Assembly (NCBI RefSeq): GCF_016808335.1
Contig: NC_053149.1
Location: forward strand, 23,597,238-23,661,237
Direction: 5' to 3'
DNA length: 64,000 nucleotides
Source of the DNA: Panicum virgatum
Lineage: Eukaryota > Streptophyta > Magnoliopsida > Poales > Poaceae
Shown here one piece after another: positions 10,830 to 23,900 of this stretch. The notes under the pieces are model-generated. The model worked only from the letters and a program-made list of their open reading frames with translations. It did not search any database and was not told the DNA's origin. The stretch's first letter is position 1; the number at the start of each line of letters is the position of its first letter. Position numbers and translations under genes: made by a program.

Positions 10830-12332
10830 GCAACGAAGGCAAGTCCTAACCCCCCTTCTCCCTTCTTCCTCTTATCATCGTTATGAACCTTAATTAAATT
10901 GAGTAGTAATAGAAAGTATGAGCCTGATAATGTAGCTATGGAGCTAATTTTGGATGACGTGATCATCCACGTTTTGAGCTAATACTACCCCTAAGATATA
11001 TGGAACATGAGTTAATGAACCTGACCCTAATCAACAAAAGAGGTGGGTGGTGGTAGTCTACGAGAGGGTAGGCTACCACATTGGGAATCGCCGTGCGCGG
11101 GATTCCTGCGGAGGGATACTTGCCTCTCTTAAAGACCGGTTCATAGACCTCGGACCCCAGTGAGATATTACGTACAGCCACACGCCGGTATGGGACGGCT
11201 GGATTCCACACCCCGTTGGATTGAAGTATAGTCTAGCACCTAGGATGCTGGAGTAAGCAAGTGGTCTATCGGGAGACGATGCGGGAAGAACGGCCCCTGA
11301 TCTAGTTGGCGTGGTTGCTATGTGATCTTCCACGTTGAGATATTGATGTTATGGTAATGGCCATGTCGTGCACAAAGGATATTTGATAAATGGCTACGTA
11401 CAGGGATAACGGACTCCGTAGTCGGATTCCTCTATGTACAGGGACGCCATCCTTCGTAGTGTGTATTGAAGCTACGTACAGGGATGCCGTGCTCCGTAGG
11501 GCAGGCACTACACAAAGGGGGGTAGTTCCGTAGTGTGTATTGAACCTACGTACAGAACTATGTCTCCCGTAGTGCGTTCCAACCCCCGAGAAGCTACGGT
11601 GGGATTATTATACATAGATCCATGATAGCACATCCGAGCGGGTACAGAATCTCGTTAGGGCTATCAAAGCCAAACCGGATGGCAGGGGAAATTTGTACAC
11701 CTCTGCGAATAGCCACGTCCTTGGAATAGGCAAATGCTGGATGACGACTGCCTATGATTAGATTTCACCCTAACTAACCTGTTTGTGATGATGATAAGGT
11801 TTCCACTTCCATCAGATCCCGGTAACTAGTGAGAGTGTTAACTCTGCTAGGGCCCACCCTACCATATAGCCCCCATCCATTGGGTGGGACTTGCTGAGTA
11901 CGAAAGTACTCACCCGTTGTTGACTTTCAGATCTAGGATCCGACGGCTATGACATCAACGACTTTGATGAGGCGCAACCTAACGAGTAGGAGTGGACTTT
12001 GGATAGCTCTTCGGCACCACGACGCTATTGCTAGGGTCTTGGCTACACTCAAGTAGGCCTGTGGAGTAGTGGGATGAGGTCCACTATATGTAGCACGTAG
12101 TGGACTTGTGTAATAAATTGCCGTTGCACGGCCATCGTGTAGGGATGAATTGCATCTCCCTGTGTGTGTAACCCAAGGGAACTCGTTGTACGAACCTTCT
12201 ATTTACCTATCAATAAAGCTCGATTTTCTAGATAAATATCTGTGTCCACTTCTGTGCATAATTAAGCATATTTGTGCTTGATCCTGGCGCAAATACGTAT
12301 AATTAAAAGTCCCATAAAAGTGGGGCGTTACA
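10830..12332 (+). mobile_element. Truncated Ty3/gypsy-type LTR, 3' part (start uncertain)
   Basis: The right end, GGGGCGTTACA at 12332, follows TTGATCCTGGCGCAAATACG, closely parallel to the end of the solo LTR at 22094 (TTGATCCTGGCACG ... GGGTGTTACA). A TTGCTGAGTAC ... GTACTCACC palindrome at 11890-11915 is shared with other LTRs in this window, and an AATAAA poly(A)-like signal lies near 12212. The expected TGTAACGCCCC start was not found, so the left limit is only approximate and the LTR is probably 5'-truncated. No coding sequence. Confidence 0.55.
11391..11570 (+). repeat. Degenerate CTACGTACAGGG repeats within LTR
   Basis: Four copies of TACGTACAGGG or TATGTACAGGG-like units, each followed by a CCGTAGT/TCGTAGT segment, occur between 11391 and 11570. 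Spacing is irregular at about 40-85 bases. Confidence 0.6.
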
Positions 12333-13392
12333 GTTTCAAAAGGCATCCGCCGCCGCCGTCCACGTCTCCATCTCCATATCATCGTGGGAGAGCAGGGCGG
12401 CGGCGTGCGAGGGCGAGGGTGAGGGTGAGCGGCAGGCCCACGCTGGTCCACGGTGTGCAACCTGGCCACGGCGTCGAGGGCCGTGGTGGCACGCGGAGCA
12501 AGCTCAAGCCGTTATCCACCCTCGACTGGCTCCTTCCCCAACAACTTGCTGTCCACGATGGCCACCAGCGGGGATGAGGGAGCCCCGACAACTCTAGGCA
12601 TGGGTGAGTGCAGGCCGGTGATGACGGCGCCGCGTGAGAGAAGGCCGGTAGTGTCTAGGGCGCGAGGAAAGGCAGCCGCGTCCTTGGCGTAGGAGGACGG
12701 GCGTGTGATGTTGGGTCTGGAGGGGCGGGGGTCGAGGGGGTGCGGTGATGGTGTTGAGTTGCTCTTTGAAAATACCATAATGCCCTTAACCAAAATAAAT
12801 CAAGCAAAATAGCTATTTTATGGAGGCATCGGAAGACGTCTGAAAGTATCTTAAAGCATTTCCAACCATTGTAAAAGGGCTCACAAAGTTAAGTATTAGT
12901 TATTTTTTTATCTAGCATTTCCAACCATTGTAAAAGGGCTCCTTTTTGTTATACCAATTGATAATGGATTGTGTCTGCCTATATATTGCATTGTGCACCT
13001 CTCCTAGCTTAAATTTTATTTAACATGATTTGGCAACACTTCTGTACTACTATCAATTAGTACAAGTAAATTATTACGCCGTCACACCCTCATGACTCTG
13101 CCTCCATCTCATGCACCTCTCTTTTACCCTCCGCTCCCTCTCCATGCGCACGCGGGAGTGCTGACGCCTCCATCTCATGTGCGCCAGCACATCTCCATCT
13201 CCCAGCGCTTCATCTATATGTGTGCACAAGGAGCGCTTGTGCCTCTATCTCTGGCGCACCTCCGTTTCCCTCTCCGGCATGGAGGCGATGGGACCATGGC
13301 ACACCGCCCCCTCTAGCATGGAGGCGAGGAGACGGGCGCCTGGCACAGATCTAGTGGGCATGAGCCCAGTTCATTGGAGGGATAGCCGGATC
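12333..13392. other. No supported gene
   Basis: GC-rich at 12345-12760 with short open frames on both strands but no recognisable domain. It is AT-rich at 12770-13080, then CATCTC-rich at 13090-13390. The composition resembles degraded transposon or captured UTR sequence. Confidence 0.5.
12855..12941 (+). repeat. 28-bp perfect direct repeat
   Basis: A 28-base unit starting AGCATTTCCAACC and ending AAAAGGGCTC occurs at 12855-12882 and again at 12914-12941, 59 bases apart. The wording resembles grass MITE ends, so this may be a MITE remnant. Confidence 0.75.
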
Positions 13393-13395
13393 TAA

Positions 13396-13664
13396 GAGCA
13401 AGCGTAATAATGTGCTTATAGCCAAGCTAGTCATCATTTTTGCTGATATGGAGGGGAGAAAAAAGAAGAGAAGAGAGCATGACTCTTATTCTAGCACCAA
13501 GCTAACATAGAACTATAGGCATTTGTAGGTCTAAACAAAAACGTATGTGAAGAGGGAAAAGAAAGAAAAAGTAAAACATGGTACAATATAATGATAAAAA
13601 ACTTTTTTTACAGACAAATAAGAGACGACTATTATATAGCTTGGCTCTATTATTAATCATACTC
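13396..13664. mobile_element. Tourist-like (PIF/Harbinger) MITE with TAA duplication
   Basis: Imperfect terminal inverted repeats (GAGCAAGCGTAATAAT at the left; reverse complement of the right end GAGTATGATTAATAAT) continue to AGCCAAGCT on both sides. TAA flanks both ends (13393-13395 and 13665-13667), the duplication typical of Tourist elements. The element is 269 bp and non-coding. Confidence 0.75.
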
Positions 13665-13778
13665 TAATGGAGGACGGCTGGAACCATTGGAGGTCAGCAT
13701 CGGCGGCACCGATGGGTCACGTACAGGTCTCCCCATCTCCCACTCTTCATCAATGTAACATGGTTATTTTTTTAGTTT

Positions 13779-14460
13779 TGTTGTAGAGTAAAAGTGAAAG
13801 AGAGAAAGGATTGAGGGAATGAATGAGTCCATTGATTGATTAGAGAGGATTACAACCATTTATACATGCCCAAGGGGCCAAAGGGGCCGAAGGGACACAC
13901 CCCTTCGATCTGACCCTTTCGTGGATGGTGATGTAATAAATCACTAACTAATTATTAATTACAGGAATTGATCACTAATTCTATTTCTTCTTAACGCTCC
14001 CCCTTGATCAATTTCTTCTTCTTGTAGTCTTGTAATCCTCATTCATTGTTTGATTGTATGGAAAAACTCCTCTAAAACCCCTGTGGGAAAAATTTGAGGA
14101 GAAACCTATTTGTGTATGGATATGTCATTAGAAAAACTCCTTAAACCCGTTTGGGAAAGTAGGACAAAATATTGATATGACCATATATGTGATGGTATTC
14201 CATTAAAACTCCTTTAAAACCCTCTTGGGAAAAATATAAGGAGAAAATGATATGGAATATCATTGATTGCAAACTTATATGAGGAAAAACCCGTAAGTTT
14301 GAATGTATTATGATCTGTGGATCATATCTGAACTACTTCTCCCCCAAAACCCGATGGGAAAATATGAGGAGAAATTATATCTTGAATACCTTCTTAAAAA
14401 CTCTAATCGAGAAAACAGAAGATATAATATATCCAATATGTCTCGAATATCTCTTTAAAA
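13779..14460 (-). mobile_element. Copia-type retrotransposon remnant: LTR plus 3' internal end
   Basis: A short LTR (13779-13996, about 218 bp, minus strand) begins TGTTGTAGAG on the plus strand and ends TTCTTCTTAACG, where the final CA has mutated to CG. Immediately beside it at 13997-14004 is a GGGGGAG-type polypurine tract read on the minus strand. The flanking internal sequence has repeated AAAACTCC ... CCTGTGGGAAAAA units. Coding sequence is lost. A TATA-like TATAAATGG is present in the LTR on the minus strand. Confidence 0.65.
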
Positions 14461-16895
14461 ACCCCGCTGCGGAAATTTTAGTTTTCAGATAGCCCCCTAA
14501 ACTTTTCTATAATTACAAACTAGTCCTCCACTCCTTCAACCTCCAGACTTGCTGGAGTCCTGGCGGCGCCGCCCCGCCGCCGGTTTTCCGCTCACCGGCC
14601 GCCCTCGCCGCCGTTTAGCGCGCCACTGAGCTTCCCTGCCTCTCCCTGGTCCCACTCCCTCCCTCTGCTGGCCTCGCGCAAGCCTGCCACGCCGCGCCGC
14701 CGAGCCGCCCCTGTTTTTTCCCCTTTCCGGCGAGCACGCCTCCACGGGAAGCCGCCTCTGCCCCTGTTCAGCACATTCACCGACTCCACGTGTCGCGCGC
14801 AAGATCCTGCCGCCAATAGTGCCGCCTCAGTTGGCCTTCATGCCCCGCGCCACGCCGCCCCGAAGCTCCCCTGCACCGACATCTCACCGGCGCCCATGGA
14901 AACCCCAGTTCCGTCGCCAATTCGCCTTTCCCTCGGTCGAACTCATCTCCAGGGCTCTTTCTCTTGCTCATCCCCTACTCTCTGGGCAATAAAAAGCCCT
15001 GGCCGGACTTCTTTTCGGCACAAGACCACCGCCGCCCTCCTCCAACGCTAGTGAGCTCTGCTCCACCGTCAATCCGCCGCCTTGCCCCTGCTCTGCCCCT
15101 CCCAAGCACCCCTATAGCTCCGCCTAGCTCCAACGCAGCCCACCAGCCACTCTTTTCCTGCCCCTGACCGCCGGAGTGCCCCCGCCGACGAGCTTCCCCA
15201 CCGCCGCTCCCTGTTCTACGCCGACGAGCACCCTCCGGCCCACAATCCACCCCTTCCAGCCCACCAATAGAAACAACATCGTTAACCGACGGAACGTATG
15301 AGTTTATCCAAGAACCAGACGGGAATTTCTCCGAAGCTCAGGCCAACATTGCGGAATTAACTGAAGTCCCGAACGTCGATTCGGAAGAATCAAAATCCAC
15401 TGACTCTATAGACGTCACTAAAGGCAAGCACCTATGCATAATCCTATTATTTTATGCAACTCATTACTGTTTTCTTGTGCATTTAAGTTATTGGAGTTGA
15501 ATGAAAACCTAGATGCATAATCTTAGGTACCTATTGTTTGAACAATAGATTTGAGTCCGAAATAGATGCTATGCTAATAGGACCGGTAAAGTCGAGTGAT
15601 TTCCTATCACTCGCGAGATTTATAGGAGTCGATTGTTTACTTTCTTGCAATCACTATAAGGACCATGGACGGATTTGGTCAATAGCTTCATATTGAAATA
15701 CGTCTGTGTTGATAAACTTGTTAAGGCCGCAGTGTGTGGTAGTGTTGGTTAAGCGTTTGAAAGTACTAACCACATGCCATGAATTATGGGTAAGCGGCAA
15801 GCCTAGTAACTCATCGGCCCGGCAAGTGGACATACCTCCCACTCTCTCTTAGGGATAGGATGAATAAATGGATGAGGGACGAGGTTGGTGCCCTATTGAA
15901 AATGGTAGCACTACACTGCGACTATGAGGGACGAGGTTGGTGCCCTATAGTCGGGGAGAGTGGTCCTGATCCATGAACCGGAATGTGAAGCCAACGGTTG
16001 CTTGGGAGTGACTCGACAGTGCTCCAAGCGTGTGTGTTAGATTTACCTTGCAAGGATTAAAATTCGGTTCGAACTGTTCCACCGCTCACGGATATTGAGA
16101 CTGCTTAATCTCTTTGCCACATAGAGTAAGAAGTGGAACAAGGATGATACTCAATTTTGTTTAATGCAAATAATTCTTCTCTACCATGCTTGCATAGATA
16201 GGTGCAAACCTAGAATTGTTAATGAAATTAGAACTTGAAAGCTAAAATTTGAATTTAAGGACCTACTCTTTGTTACTTTTCAGCAAAAGAAACCCCAGAG
16301 GCTTCACAAACCTTGCATGTCTAGTTAAAGGGATGTTTTATACCCTTGGACGGATCAGTCTTGCTGAGTATTAGTATACTCAGTCTTGCTTGTGACCTTG
16401 TTTTCAGGAATAACTTTGGAAGATCCAAACACTAATTTAATTTGGCCTTGTGTTTTACCTCCTGGCTGGTCAATGGAGTGGGAGCCGTCCACGACCGGCG
16501 ATAACTCAGTCGAGTAATGTCTTGTTTGGGCTTAGCAGGACATCCGTTGCGATGTGTGTATAATTGTGTTTTCTTTCCGCTGCAGAACTTCTAAAGTAAG
16601 AGTAGCTTACTTTTACCTCTTTTAGAATCTTCTCAATAAGTGTGTAAAGGCTAGAACTTCAATTTACTCGTTTTAAAACTCTGATGCAATCCACACCTCT
16701 TATCTATGTGATGTAAAATATTATGGAATAGTGTATCTCTGACTTGCTTTCGTGCGGGATGTATACTTGTGTTATGATCCGATATCAAGTGGTTTCATCG
16801 GGATTTTACAAGACAGACCAGTGATCATACTGATTGAGGTGCATTTAGGTGTTTAGTGCACCCGGATTGGTGTAATTCAAACTGGTTCTGCCACA
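14461..16895 (+). mobile_element. Long Ty3/gypsy-type LTR, 5'-truncated
   Basis: A GC-rich leader (14530-15250) is followed by AT-rich sequence with the TTGCTGAGTA ... TACTCAG palindrome at 16361-16390 and a right end of GGTTCTGCCACA at 16895. That layout matches the other long gypsy LTRs here. The expected TGTGGCAGAACC start was not seen, so the left edge is set where the Copia remnant stops. Open frames in the GC-rich part show no domain. Confidence 0.5.
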
Positions 16896-17365
16896 GTACT
16901 AGTGTGCCATTCTACATTTTGTGTCCCTCCATGCTGTAAGGAACAAGACACTTATATGTTTTAGGGAGATGTGTTCTGCTGGAATGAGATGCATCGACCC
17001 ATACATTGCTCATATATATAGGGAAAAAGGACTCTTCTGTGGATGCATGGTAATTAGGAAAAATTGATCACTGCCAACAAGCCTAGTGATGGATAAATTA
17101 AAAATATATTGATATGTAAAGGCAGCCTTTAGGCCATATATTAATCCATAAATTTTTAGAACCAATGTTAGCTAATCTTTATTGGCTTAATTAGTTTCCT
17201 ATTCTCTTATCCCAGCCCTTATAAATGCCAGCCAAATTGGCTGGTTCTAACTTAGGTATCTCTTGTAAATTTAGAAATTCTCTTAATCGATGGCATATGA
17301 TGGCCAAACAGTGTGAGGATACAGTCAATTGATCACTCACTATTGGATCCTCACATGGAATTTGC
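16896..17365. other. No supported gene
   Basis: AT-rich sequence between an LTR end and a MITE. No open frame, RNA or repeat structure was recognised. Confidence 0.5.
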
Positions 17366-17620
17366 GGCCTTGTTTAGTTCACAAAGTTGGGAGGCGCCAG
17401 AATTCCTATAGCATTTCGTTTGTATTTGTGAATTATTGTCCAAACATTGATTAATTAGAGTCAAAAGATTCGTCTCGCAAAGTTAAAGCAAATTGTGCAG
17501 TTAGTTTTATATTTCATCTACATTTAGTACTCCATGCATGTACCGCAAGTTTGATGTGACGGGAAATCTTCTTTTTGCATAGTGCATTTTTTAGGAATTT
17601 GGGAGTAACTAAACAAGGCC
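17366..17620. mobile_element. MITE with GGCCTTGTTTAGTT inverted ends
   Basis: The left end GGCCTTGTTTAGTTC and the right end AACTAAACAAGGCC form a 14-bp inverted repeat around 255 bp of non-coding AT-rich DNA. This terminus is common in grass MITEs. No clear target duplication flanks it, so the superfamily is left open. It lies 37 bases left of the MULE target duplication. Confidence 0.7.
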
Positions 17621-17665
17621 ATGATATGTGTGGATGACATGACCCACAACTATCGTCATATCCAA

Positions 17666-17816
17666 GATTTTTTTATTTTAATCCTTTTTAATCTAATATT
17701 TTATAAATAACCCATACCGATCTAAATTTTCGAAAACTATCCCTTTTGGTCGCGCCAAGTTCTGTGGCGTGACTCGCTGAAGGGTCACGCCACATGCTTT
17801 GGCGTGACCAAGCTGC
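17666..17816 (+). repeat. MULE left terminal inverted repeat
   Basis: It begins GATTTTTTTATTTTAATCC and runs to CCAAGCTGC. By eye it differs from the right TIR at about ten positions. The inner end carries GGTCGCGCCA and TGGCGTGAC motifs in inverted pairs that continue to about 17890. Confidence 0.92.
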
Positions 17817-19480
17817 CACGCTGGCAAACGCGCGATGCGGCAGATGACATGGCAAGGCTGAGTCGTGCCACATGCTTTAGCGCGACTCAGCCGAATATTG
17901 GCCAACTCGCCAGCCATCATCTTCCTCATGCCCCCTTTTTTATTTCCTCCACTCCCGCACAGGACCCGACCTCCATGGCGCCGCCCCTCCCCCTCCTCCT
18001 CTAGATCCACTCCATCCTCCACCTGATTTGAAGAAGAAACGAAGGGAAATCGATCCTTGAAGGTAAATCCTCCATTCTAACCAATTGGTTTTCCTCCATT
18101 TCGATGATTTCTTAGGGTTTGAGTTGGCTAGGGTTTAGATAGGGTTTGAGTTGAAATGGGTAATTTAGTACGAATCAAGTAGGATTAGTTGTGTTGTGTC
18201 GTGCAATTGAGCGATGGTGTCACTTCTGTATCGTGCAAAAATTGTTGCATGTATCAATTTGAATGTGTTATTGGTCTCTTGTATTTGAATGTGTAGATGG
18301 ATCGTTTAGTTCATTTATTCTCTGGTGCGACGGTCAATGAAAATGGAGAGTTTGCAAGAATGAGAACAAGTAGTCAGATTCGATATGGCACCATCATTTG
18401 ACGATATAATAGGTCGAACGAATTCCTTATTCAAAGTAGAAAATGTGCGAATGGAGTTAAGACTACGTGGTAGGTTTGATGCCGGAAAGGGAAGGTGTCA
18501 CTATGTGTTGATGCAAATTGGTTGCGAGAATGATTGGTTGTTTTACAAAGAGTTGGTAAGTGGTTCGCAAGTTGGTTGTGCGGAGGTAGTGGTTGATGTG
18601 GATACTCGTAGTATGGATGTGCCCAGTCAAGGTGGTGATGAGTACCCCATTGAACACCTAACTCAAGAAGCCATATTACCAGATAACGATTCCGATGGCC
18701 CGGAGGAAGATGAAAATAGTGGTAATGATCTTTCTCATGACTCAGATGATGATGAAAGTGATGACAAAGTTGGATATGACACATGTCGTGTAAACAATGA
18801 TTTCGATGAAGACGGCTTTGAGAATGAGGAGGTCGATGAAGATGACATTTCCCAAAGCTCGAAAGAAAATGAGGATGGTGAAGGTGACAATGATATGTTA
18901 TTTCTAGGAAATCAAGGGACACATCTTGGGCAAACAACACCTCAAGCAACTCCGTTCGTGGGACCAACACCGATGGCAGATGAAATGTTGGAAAAGGTAG
19001 TTAGAGAAGATAGATCGACCCTTTTTGGCATGCGCATACCCCAATTTACTTCAGTTGAGTTGAGGCAGTTGAAGGCTATGCATGTGGATGTTCCAACGGT
19101 CCCTATTTTCCATTCTGTTCCGAGGGAGGGCTATTGTGATTCAGGTCTACGTTTTGCTTCTGTTGAGCCCGATAGTGGGGAGCAGTTGATAGAAAAGGGA
19201 ATGATATTTGATAGCCTTGAGGAACTTAAATTTTTCTTGAGGGACTACTATGTGAGGTACCATAGATCGTATGACATGGTGCATTCCTCGGCTAAATTAA
19301 GGTACACGGTTCGGTGCCAGCAGGGGTGTCCTTGGAAGGTTTGGTCACGTCCTGTTGCTGATGATAGGGTGAAATGGAGGATCACTAATGTTAAACAACC
19401 TCACACATATGGGACATTTGAGGTTTCTCAAGAGCACTCTCAATGTACCGCACGCTACATCGGGAGACGGATTGCCGCAA

Positions 19481-22400
19481 TGTAACACCCGGTTTATAAA
19501 AGGACATAAACCGAGCAATCATATACGTGCCAGGATCAAGTCACACGTATATACAACAGAATGAATAGTATATCACAGCACATATCACGTAAAAAGACAT
19601 AATAAAGCGAGTATGAATGTTACTTATTACATTAATGACAAAATGTCTGATACAGCGGAAGTGTAAATACATATACGAAAACTCTCGGAAGCTGGACGCC
19701 ACAGGGACGTCGACTGGGAGACGAACGCCTAGAAGTCCTCGTACTCCTGGTAGCTCCGGATGAACTCCCTCGCGTCAGCAGGGACTGAGCAGCAGTAGAG
19801 TATCCCCAAGAGGAAAAAGAGTAGAGTAGGCAAGAGTGAGTACACAACTTGTACTCAGCAAGTATAACACAAACTATGAGGCTCTAAGGTTGGCTGACTC
19901 AACTGCATTAGCTTTTAATCTTGGCAAAAATTTTATTAAAGCTATTTACTACAAGTTGATGAATTACCATAAACCCAGTTACATAGTGATTAATCAGAAT
20001 TAATTATGATACTACTGAGAACCAAACCAAACCACCAAGGTAACCCCACTAATCAAAAGGAGGATCTGGGCCGCTCATGACCGTGAGCACGGCTAGTATA
20101 CCAGTTTTACACTCTGCAGAGGTTGCACATCTTTACCCACAAGTCGTGAGTTACGCTAGTTGTTCATCACACTTCCTTAGGTGAGATGGCTAGCAAAGTC
20201 ACTTCTAGGCCTTAACAAAGAATCTCATTGGTAAGAAGTAACCGCGAGGGTTGGATCAGCGACTATGGAGCAGGTCTAGTGGACGTCAAGAATACCACAG
20301 ATGAGGCCACTCAGTATGAGGGCCATAGAAGCTTACCACCCTTGCCCCGTCGGTAAGTTACTCCAAACCAAAAAGAACTAATTATTACGCCAAGACCGTC
20401 CCATTCCAGTCTTGTGGTAGCGCTGTTGTCCCAGGTTGTCGCTCTATGAACCGGTCCTTATGGAGAGTGGCCAACCCAGCACTAAGTACCGTGCTAGCCC
20501 CCTAAACCATGTTTCTAACAAAAACCAATTTTTAACGAGATGTGAGCCCCTCAAACGGGCCACTCCCAGAATTAAGTTGCATATACCATTAATCAAATTA
20601 ATTGAAAAGTACCATTATGTGTGAGAGCGCAGCAACCTAGCACAACTAACCAAAAATGCAACCCAAGGGATATATAAAGGATATAAAGTGGCTAGGAAAG
20701 TCCTTATAGGCATACAGTATTAAAATGCAGTATGAAAGTGTATTTAAAGTGATAGGTGTTGTTCATGTTATACTTGCTTTCCTCAAACTGCTCCTGCTGC
20801 TGCTCAAACTGATCTGAAGATTGATGCTACTCCGGGTACTGGTACTAGGGCTCCTCCGGTAGCTCAACGTCTACTCATGATCGCAACGCCAAAACAAGTC
20901 CAGCACATACACATACATGCAAATAAAGGCAAACAATAAAAAACAGTACAACAATACATAAAAACAGCAAACAAAACTAAGCTAGAACTGTTCTACACAT
21001 TACAATGATCGCGTGGACATAAAGAATGCCTAAAACGGAGCTAGAACGCGAAAACGAGGCCTAAAACAAGATCTAGGGGCTTAACTATAAGAAAAACAAA
21101 GTTACAGGGGGTTCTGGGCAAAAACCAGGGGTTTATGTGCAAAAACTAGAAAGTTCTAGGGGCTGACGTGCAAAAAGACCTTAACTGGATGGCGGGTTCT
21201 ATTTTAAAGAAGCTCAGGGGGGTCCGTGTAAGATTTTGGGCTGAACTGCAAATACTTTTGAATGGCACAGGACTGCGAGTTGATTCCCAGGAACTTCAGG
21301 GACTCTTTAGCAAAACTGGCAGGCCGAACCGGTATCTGCAGATTTGATCCGTTGGATCGAGATCTCGCGGCTTAGATCAGATCCAAAGGCGATCTAATCT
21401 CGCGCATCCATTCCAGATCGGGCGGTCCAGGACCGATCCGATCGACGGCGGCGGCAGGGCTCGCCGGGACAGAGGTCCCGCGGTTGGCGGCGCGCTGGGA
21501 ACTCACCGGAGTTCGCGTTTCCAGCGCTCCGGGGGCTAAATCAACTCGTGTTTGGGTCTACAGGGTACTACGCATCACGCGTAATCCACCAGAGGGTTGT
21601 AACACCCTAATTTAAATTCCAGCATTTATTAATAAATTGGGCTAATGGTAATTCATCAACTCGTAGTAAATAGCTTTAATAAAATTTTGTCAAGATTAAA
21701 AGCTAATGCAGTTGAGTCAGCCAACCTAGAGCCTCATAGTTTGTGTTATACTTGTTGAGTACAAGTTGTGTACTCACCCTTGCCTCTTCTCTACTTTTTC
21801 CTCTTGGCTACGCTACTGCTCAGTTCCTGCCGACAGGGAGTTCGTCCAGCGCTACCAGGACTACGAGGACTTCTAGGTGTTCGTCTCCCAGTCGACGTCC
21901 CTGTGGCGCCCTGCTTCAGCTTCGGAGACATTTTGTCATTATTGTAATAGATAACATTCGTATATTCGATTTATTATATCTTATTCGTGATATGTGCTGT
22001 GATATACTGTTCATTCTGTTGTATATACGTGTGACTTGATCCTGGCACGTATATGATTGCTCGGTTTATGTCCTTTTATAAACCGGGTGTTACAAGGGTT
22101 GAGACGGGTTCGGGGATGCTTGGAGCGGCGGTTTCAACGGCGGTGGCGGCTCTGGGTGGCGGCGCTCGCCGGCACAGGGGGTTTCATGCCATCCCAGTGC
22201 AGGAAAATGGGTGCACAGGGCTCATGGAGCGTGCGCAAGGCAAGGGCAACCCTTTGCTGGGCTTGTGCGGGGCTGAGATAGGCTGCAGTACGCCCGCCAC
22301 GGCGGGGCTGTGCCTGTGCGGCGGCGGAGCGCCGGTGAACGGCGTCCCGGCCATTTTTGTGGGCTACAGCCTACAAGAGCTAGCATAACAGGAAAGGGAA

Positions 22401-23898
22401 GATGTGCTGGTGCTCACCGAGTGCCTGGGGTGGACATTGCTGCAGTGTAGGACGGCCGGCGGTGAGATCCGGCGGCGGTCCGCGTGCGGCGCTCGGGGTC
22501 TGGTTGATGGAGCGCTCCTCCGGTCTTCTGGGCTCCACGGGTGGGCTCACGGAGTCCCTGTGATGAATCCAGGGGGATCAGCAAGGCTTGACTCACGCCG
22601 GCGACGAGGAAATGCGGCGGCGCGCCAGTTCACCTGCGGCGGCGCTCGGGTGGTGCTCCGATGGCGGACGCGCGGCTAGGATTTTGGGCTGGGGGCTGTG
22701 TTGGATACAGGGGTTTAGGGGGGTGCAGACTGCACTCAAATAGGGCCAGGAGTGATCCTCGGCGTGCGGGCCAGCGGAAATCATGGCACGGCCATTGCGC
22801 GCGTGATTGGTCCCCCACTTGATCCGAAATCAGCGCGGAGCCGCTCGGAGTCTGGGATGTGCACGCGAGGAGCGGTGAGGGGGGTCCTGCAGGTGGGCTC
22901 GTGGCGGTCGGGCTCGGGCGGGATGGCCCACAACGCGGCGAGGCACCCGGCAGAGCGAAACAAAGAGGAAAGGCAAGCGGTAGGAAGGGGAAGGCGCTGA
23001 CAAGTGGGCCCCATGTGGTAGAGAAAGAGAGGGAGGAGGCGCGAGCTGGGCCACCGTGACCGAAAGGTGGGTCGAGCGGGTCCGCGGCTGAGGGAGGAGG
23101 CACTTTGGCTAACTGCTGGGCCACGCGGGATTGGGATGAGGGGCTGACATCGTGGGTCAGGGAGGAAAAAAAAAGAGCGCGGGCATCAGCGCGGTGTGGG
23201 CGGAGGTGTTGCTAACGCGTGGGGCTGCTGGGTCGGTTTGAGTGCGCTGACGAGAGTGTGTCCGCTCGGGCTCTGGCGTGCTCGTTGAGAGGCTGGCAAG
23301 TGGGGCCTGGTGTCAGTCGCTGAGGGGGAGGCGTGGGGTGGTGCGCGCTAGTGCTGCCGCTGTGAAGTGGGCCTGGTGCTGAGGGAAACACGTCCGCGCG
23401 GGCCTCACTCGCTGGCATGCAGGCCCAGGCGAGAACAGCGCTACGCGTCTGCCGTGATGGAGCACAAGGCTGCCAGGTGGGTCCCGGGGTCACCGAGGGG
23501 GAAAAGCGTGTGGCTGAAAGGGAGAGCGTGCGGGGGTTTTCTGGGCTGCATGTTTGGGCCGAGCCGGAAAGGGCTTTGCTGGGGTTTTGGTTTGGCTGAC
23601 TGGGTTGGATTCCTGGGTTGGGTTTCTTCTAATTTCTTTCCTCTATTCTATTTTCAAACCAAACTCAAACTAAACTAATTGAATTCAAATTTAAATTTGA
23701 ATTCAACCCTAGCACTCAAACAAAAAGAACAATGCACCAGCATGAATGCAACAACAAATTTTAAACTTAGACAAATTTTTAATTACTTGTGAGAGAAAAT
23801 TAGTTTAAATGCAAGACTAAACATATTAAATCCTAGAAAATTAAACAAAGTCAATTAAATTTATTATTAATTGCTGAAATTTAAATTAGGGTGTTACA
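19481..23898 (-). repeat. 3' LTR (long) of the gypsy element
   Basis: Bounded by TGTAACACCC at 19481 on the plus strand and by GGGTGTTACA at 23898, giving TG...CA ends on the minus strand. It includes a nested solo LTR at 21598-22094 and a GC-rich stretch (22100-23600) with open frames but no recognisable domain. A GTGAGTACACAACTTGTACT palindrome is at 19837-19856. Confidence 0.8.
21598..22094 (+). mobile_element. Short solo LTR nested in the long LTR, with AGGGT duplication
   Basis: A 497-bp unit begins TGTAACACCCTAATTT and ends AAACCGGGTGTTACA. It is flanked by AGGGT on both sides (21593-21597 and 22095-22099). Its 3' ~400 bp matches, in opposite orientation, the 3' end of the surrounding long LTR. 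The two are length variants of one family. No internal region is present, so it arose by LTR-LTR recombination. Confidence 0.88.
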
Positions 23899-23900
23899 AA

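Noticed and set aside
18431..18970. 179-codon His-rich minus-strand frame
   Set aside because: It is the antisense shadow of the Asp/Glu-rich linker of the mudrA gene (GAT/GAA codons give His/Phe/Ser in reverse).
22053..23678. Multiple overlapping ORFs in the long LTR
   Set aside because: GC-rich LTR sequence with frames on both strands and no recognisable motif. They lie within the bounded LTR and are not supported as genes.
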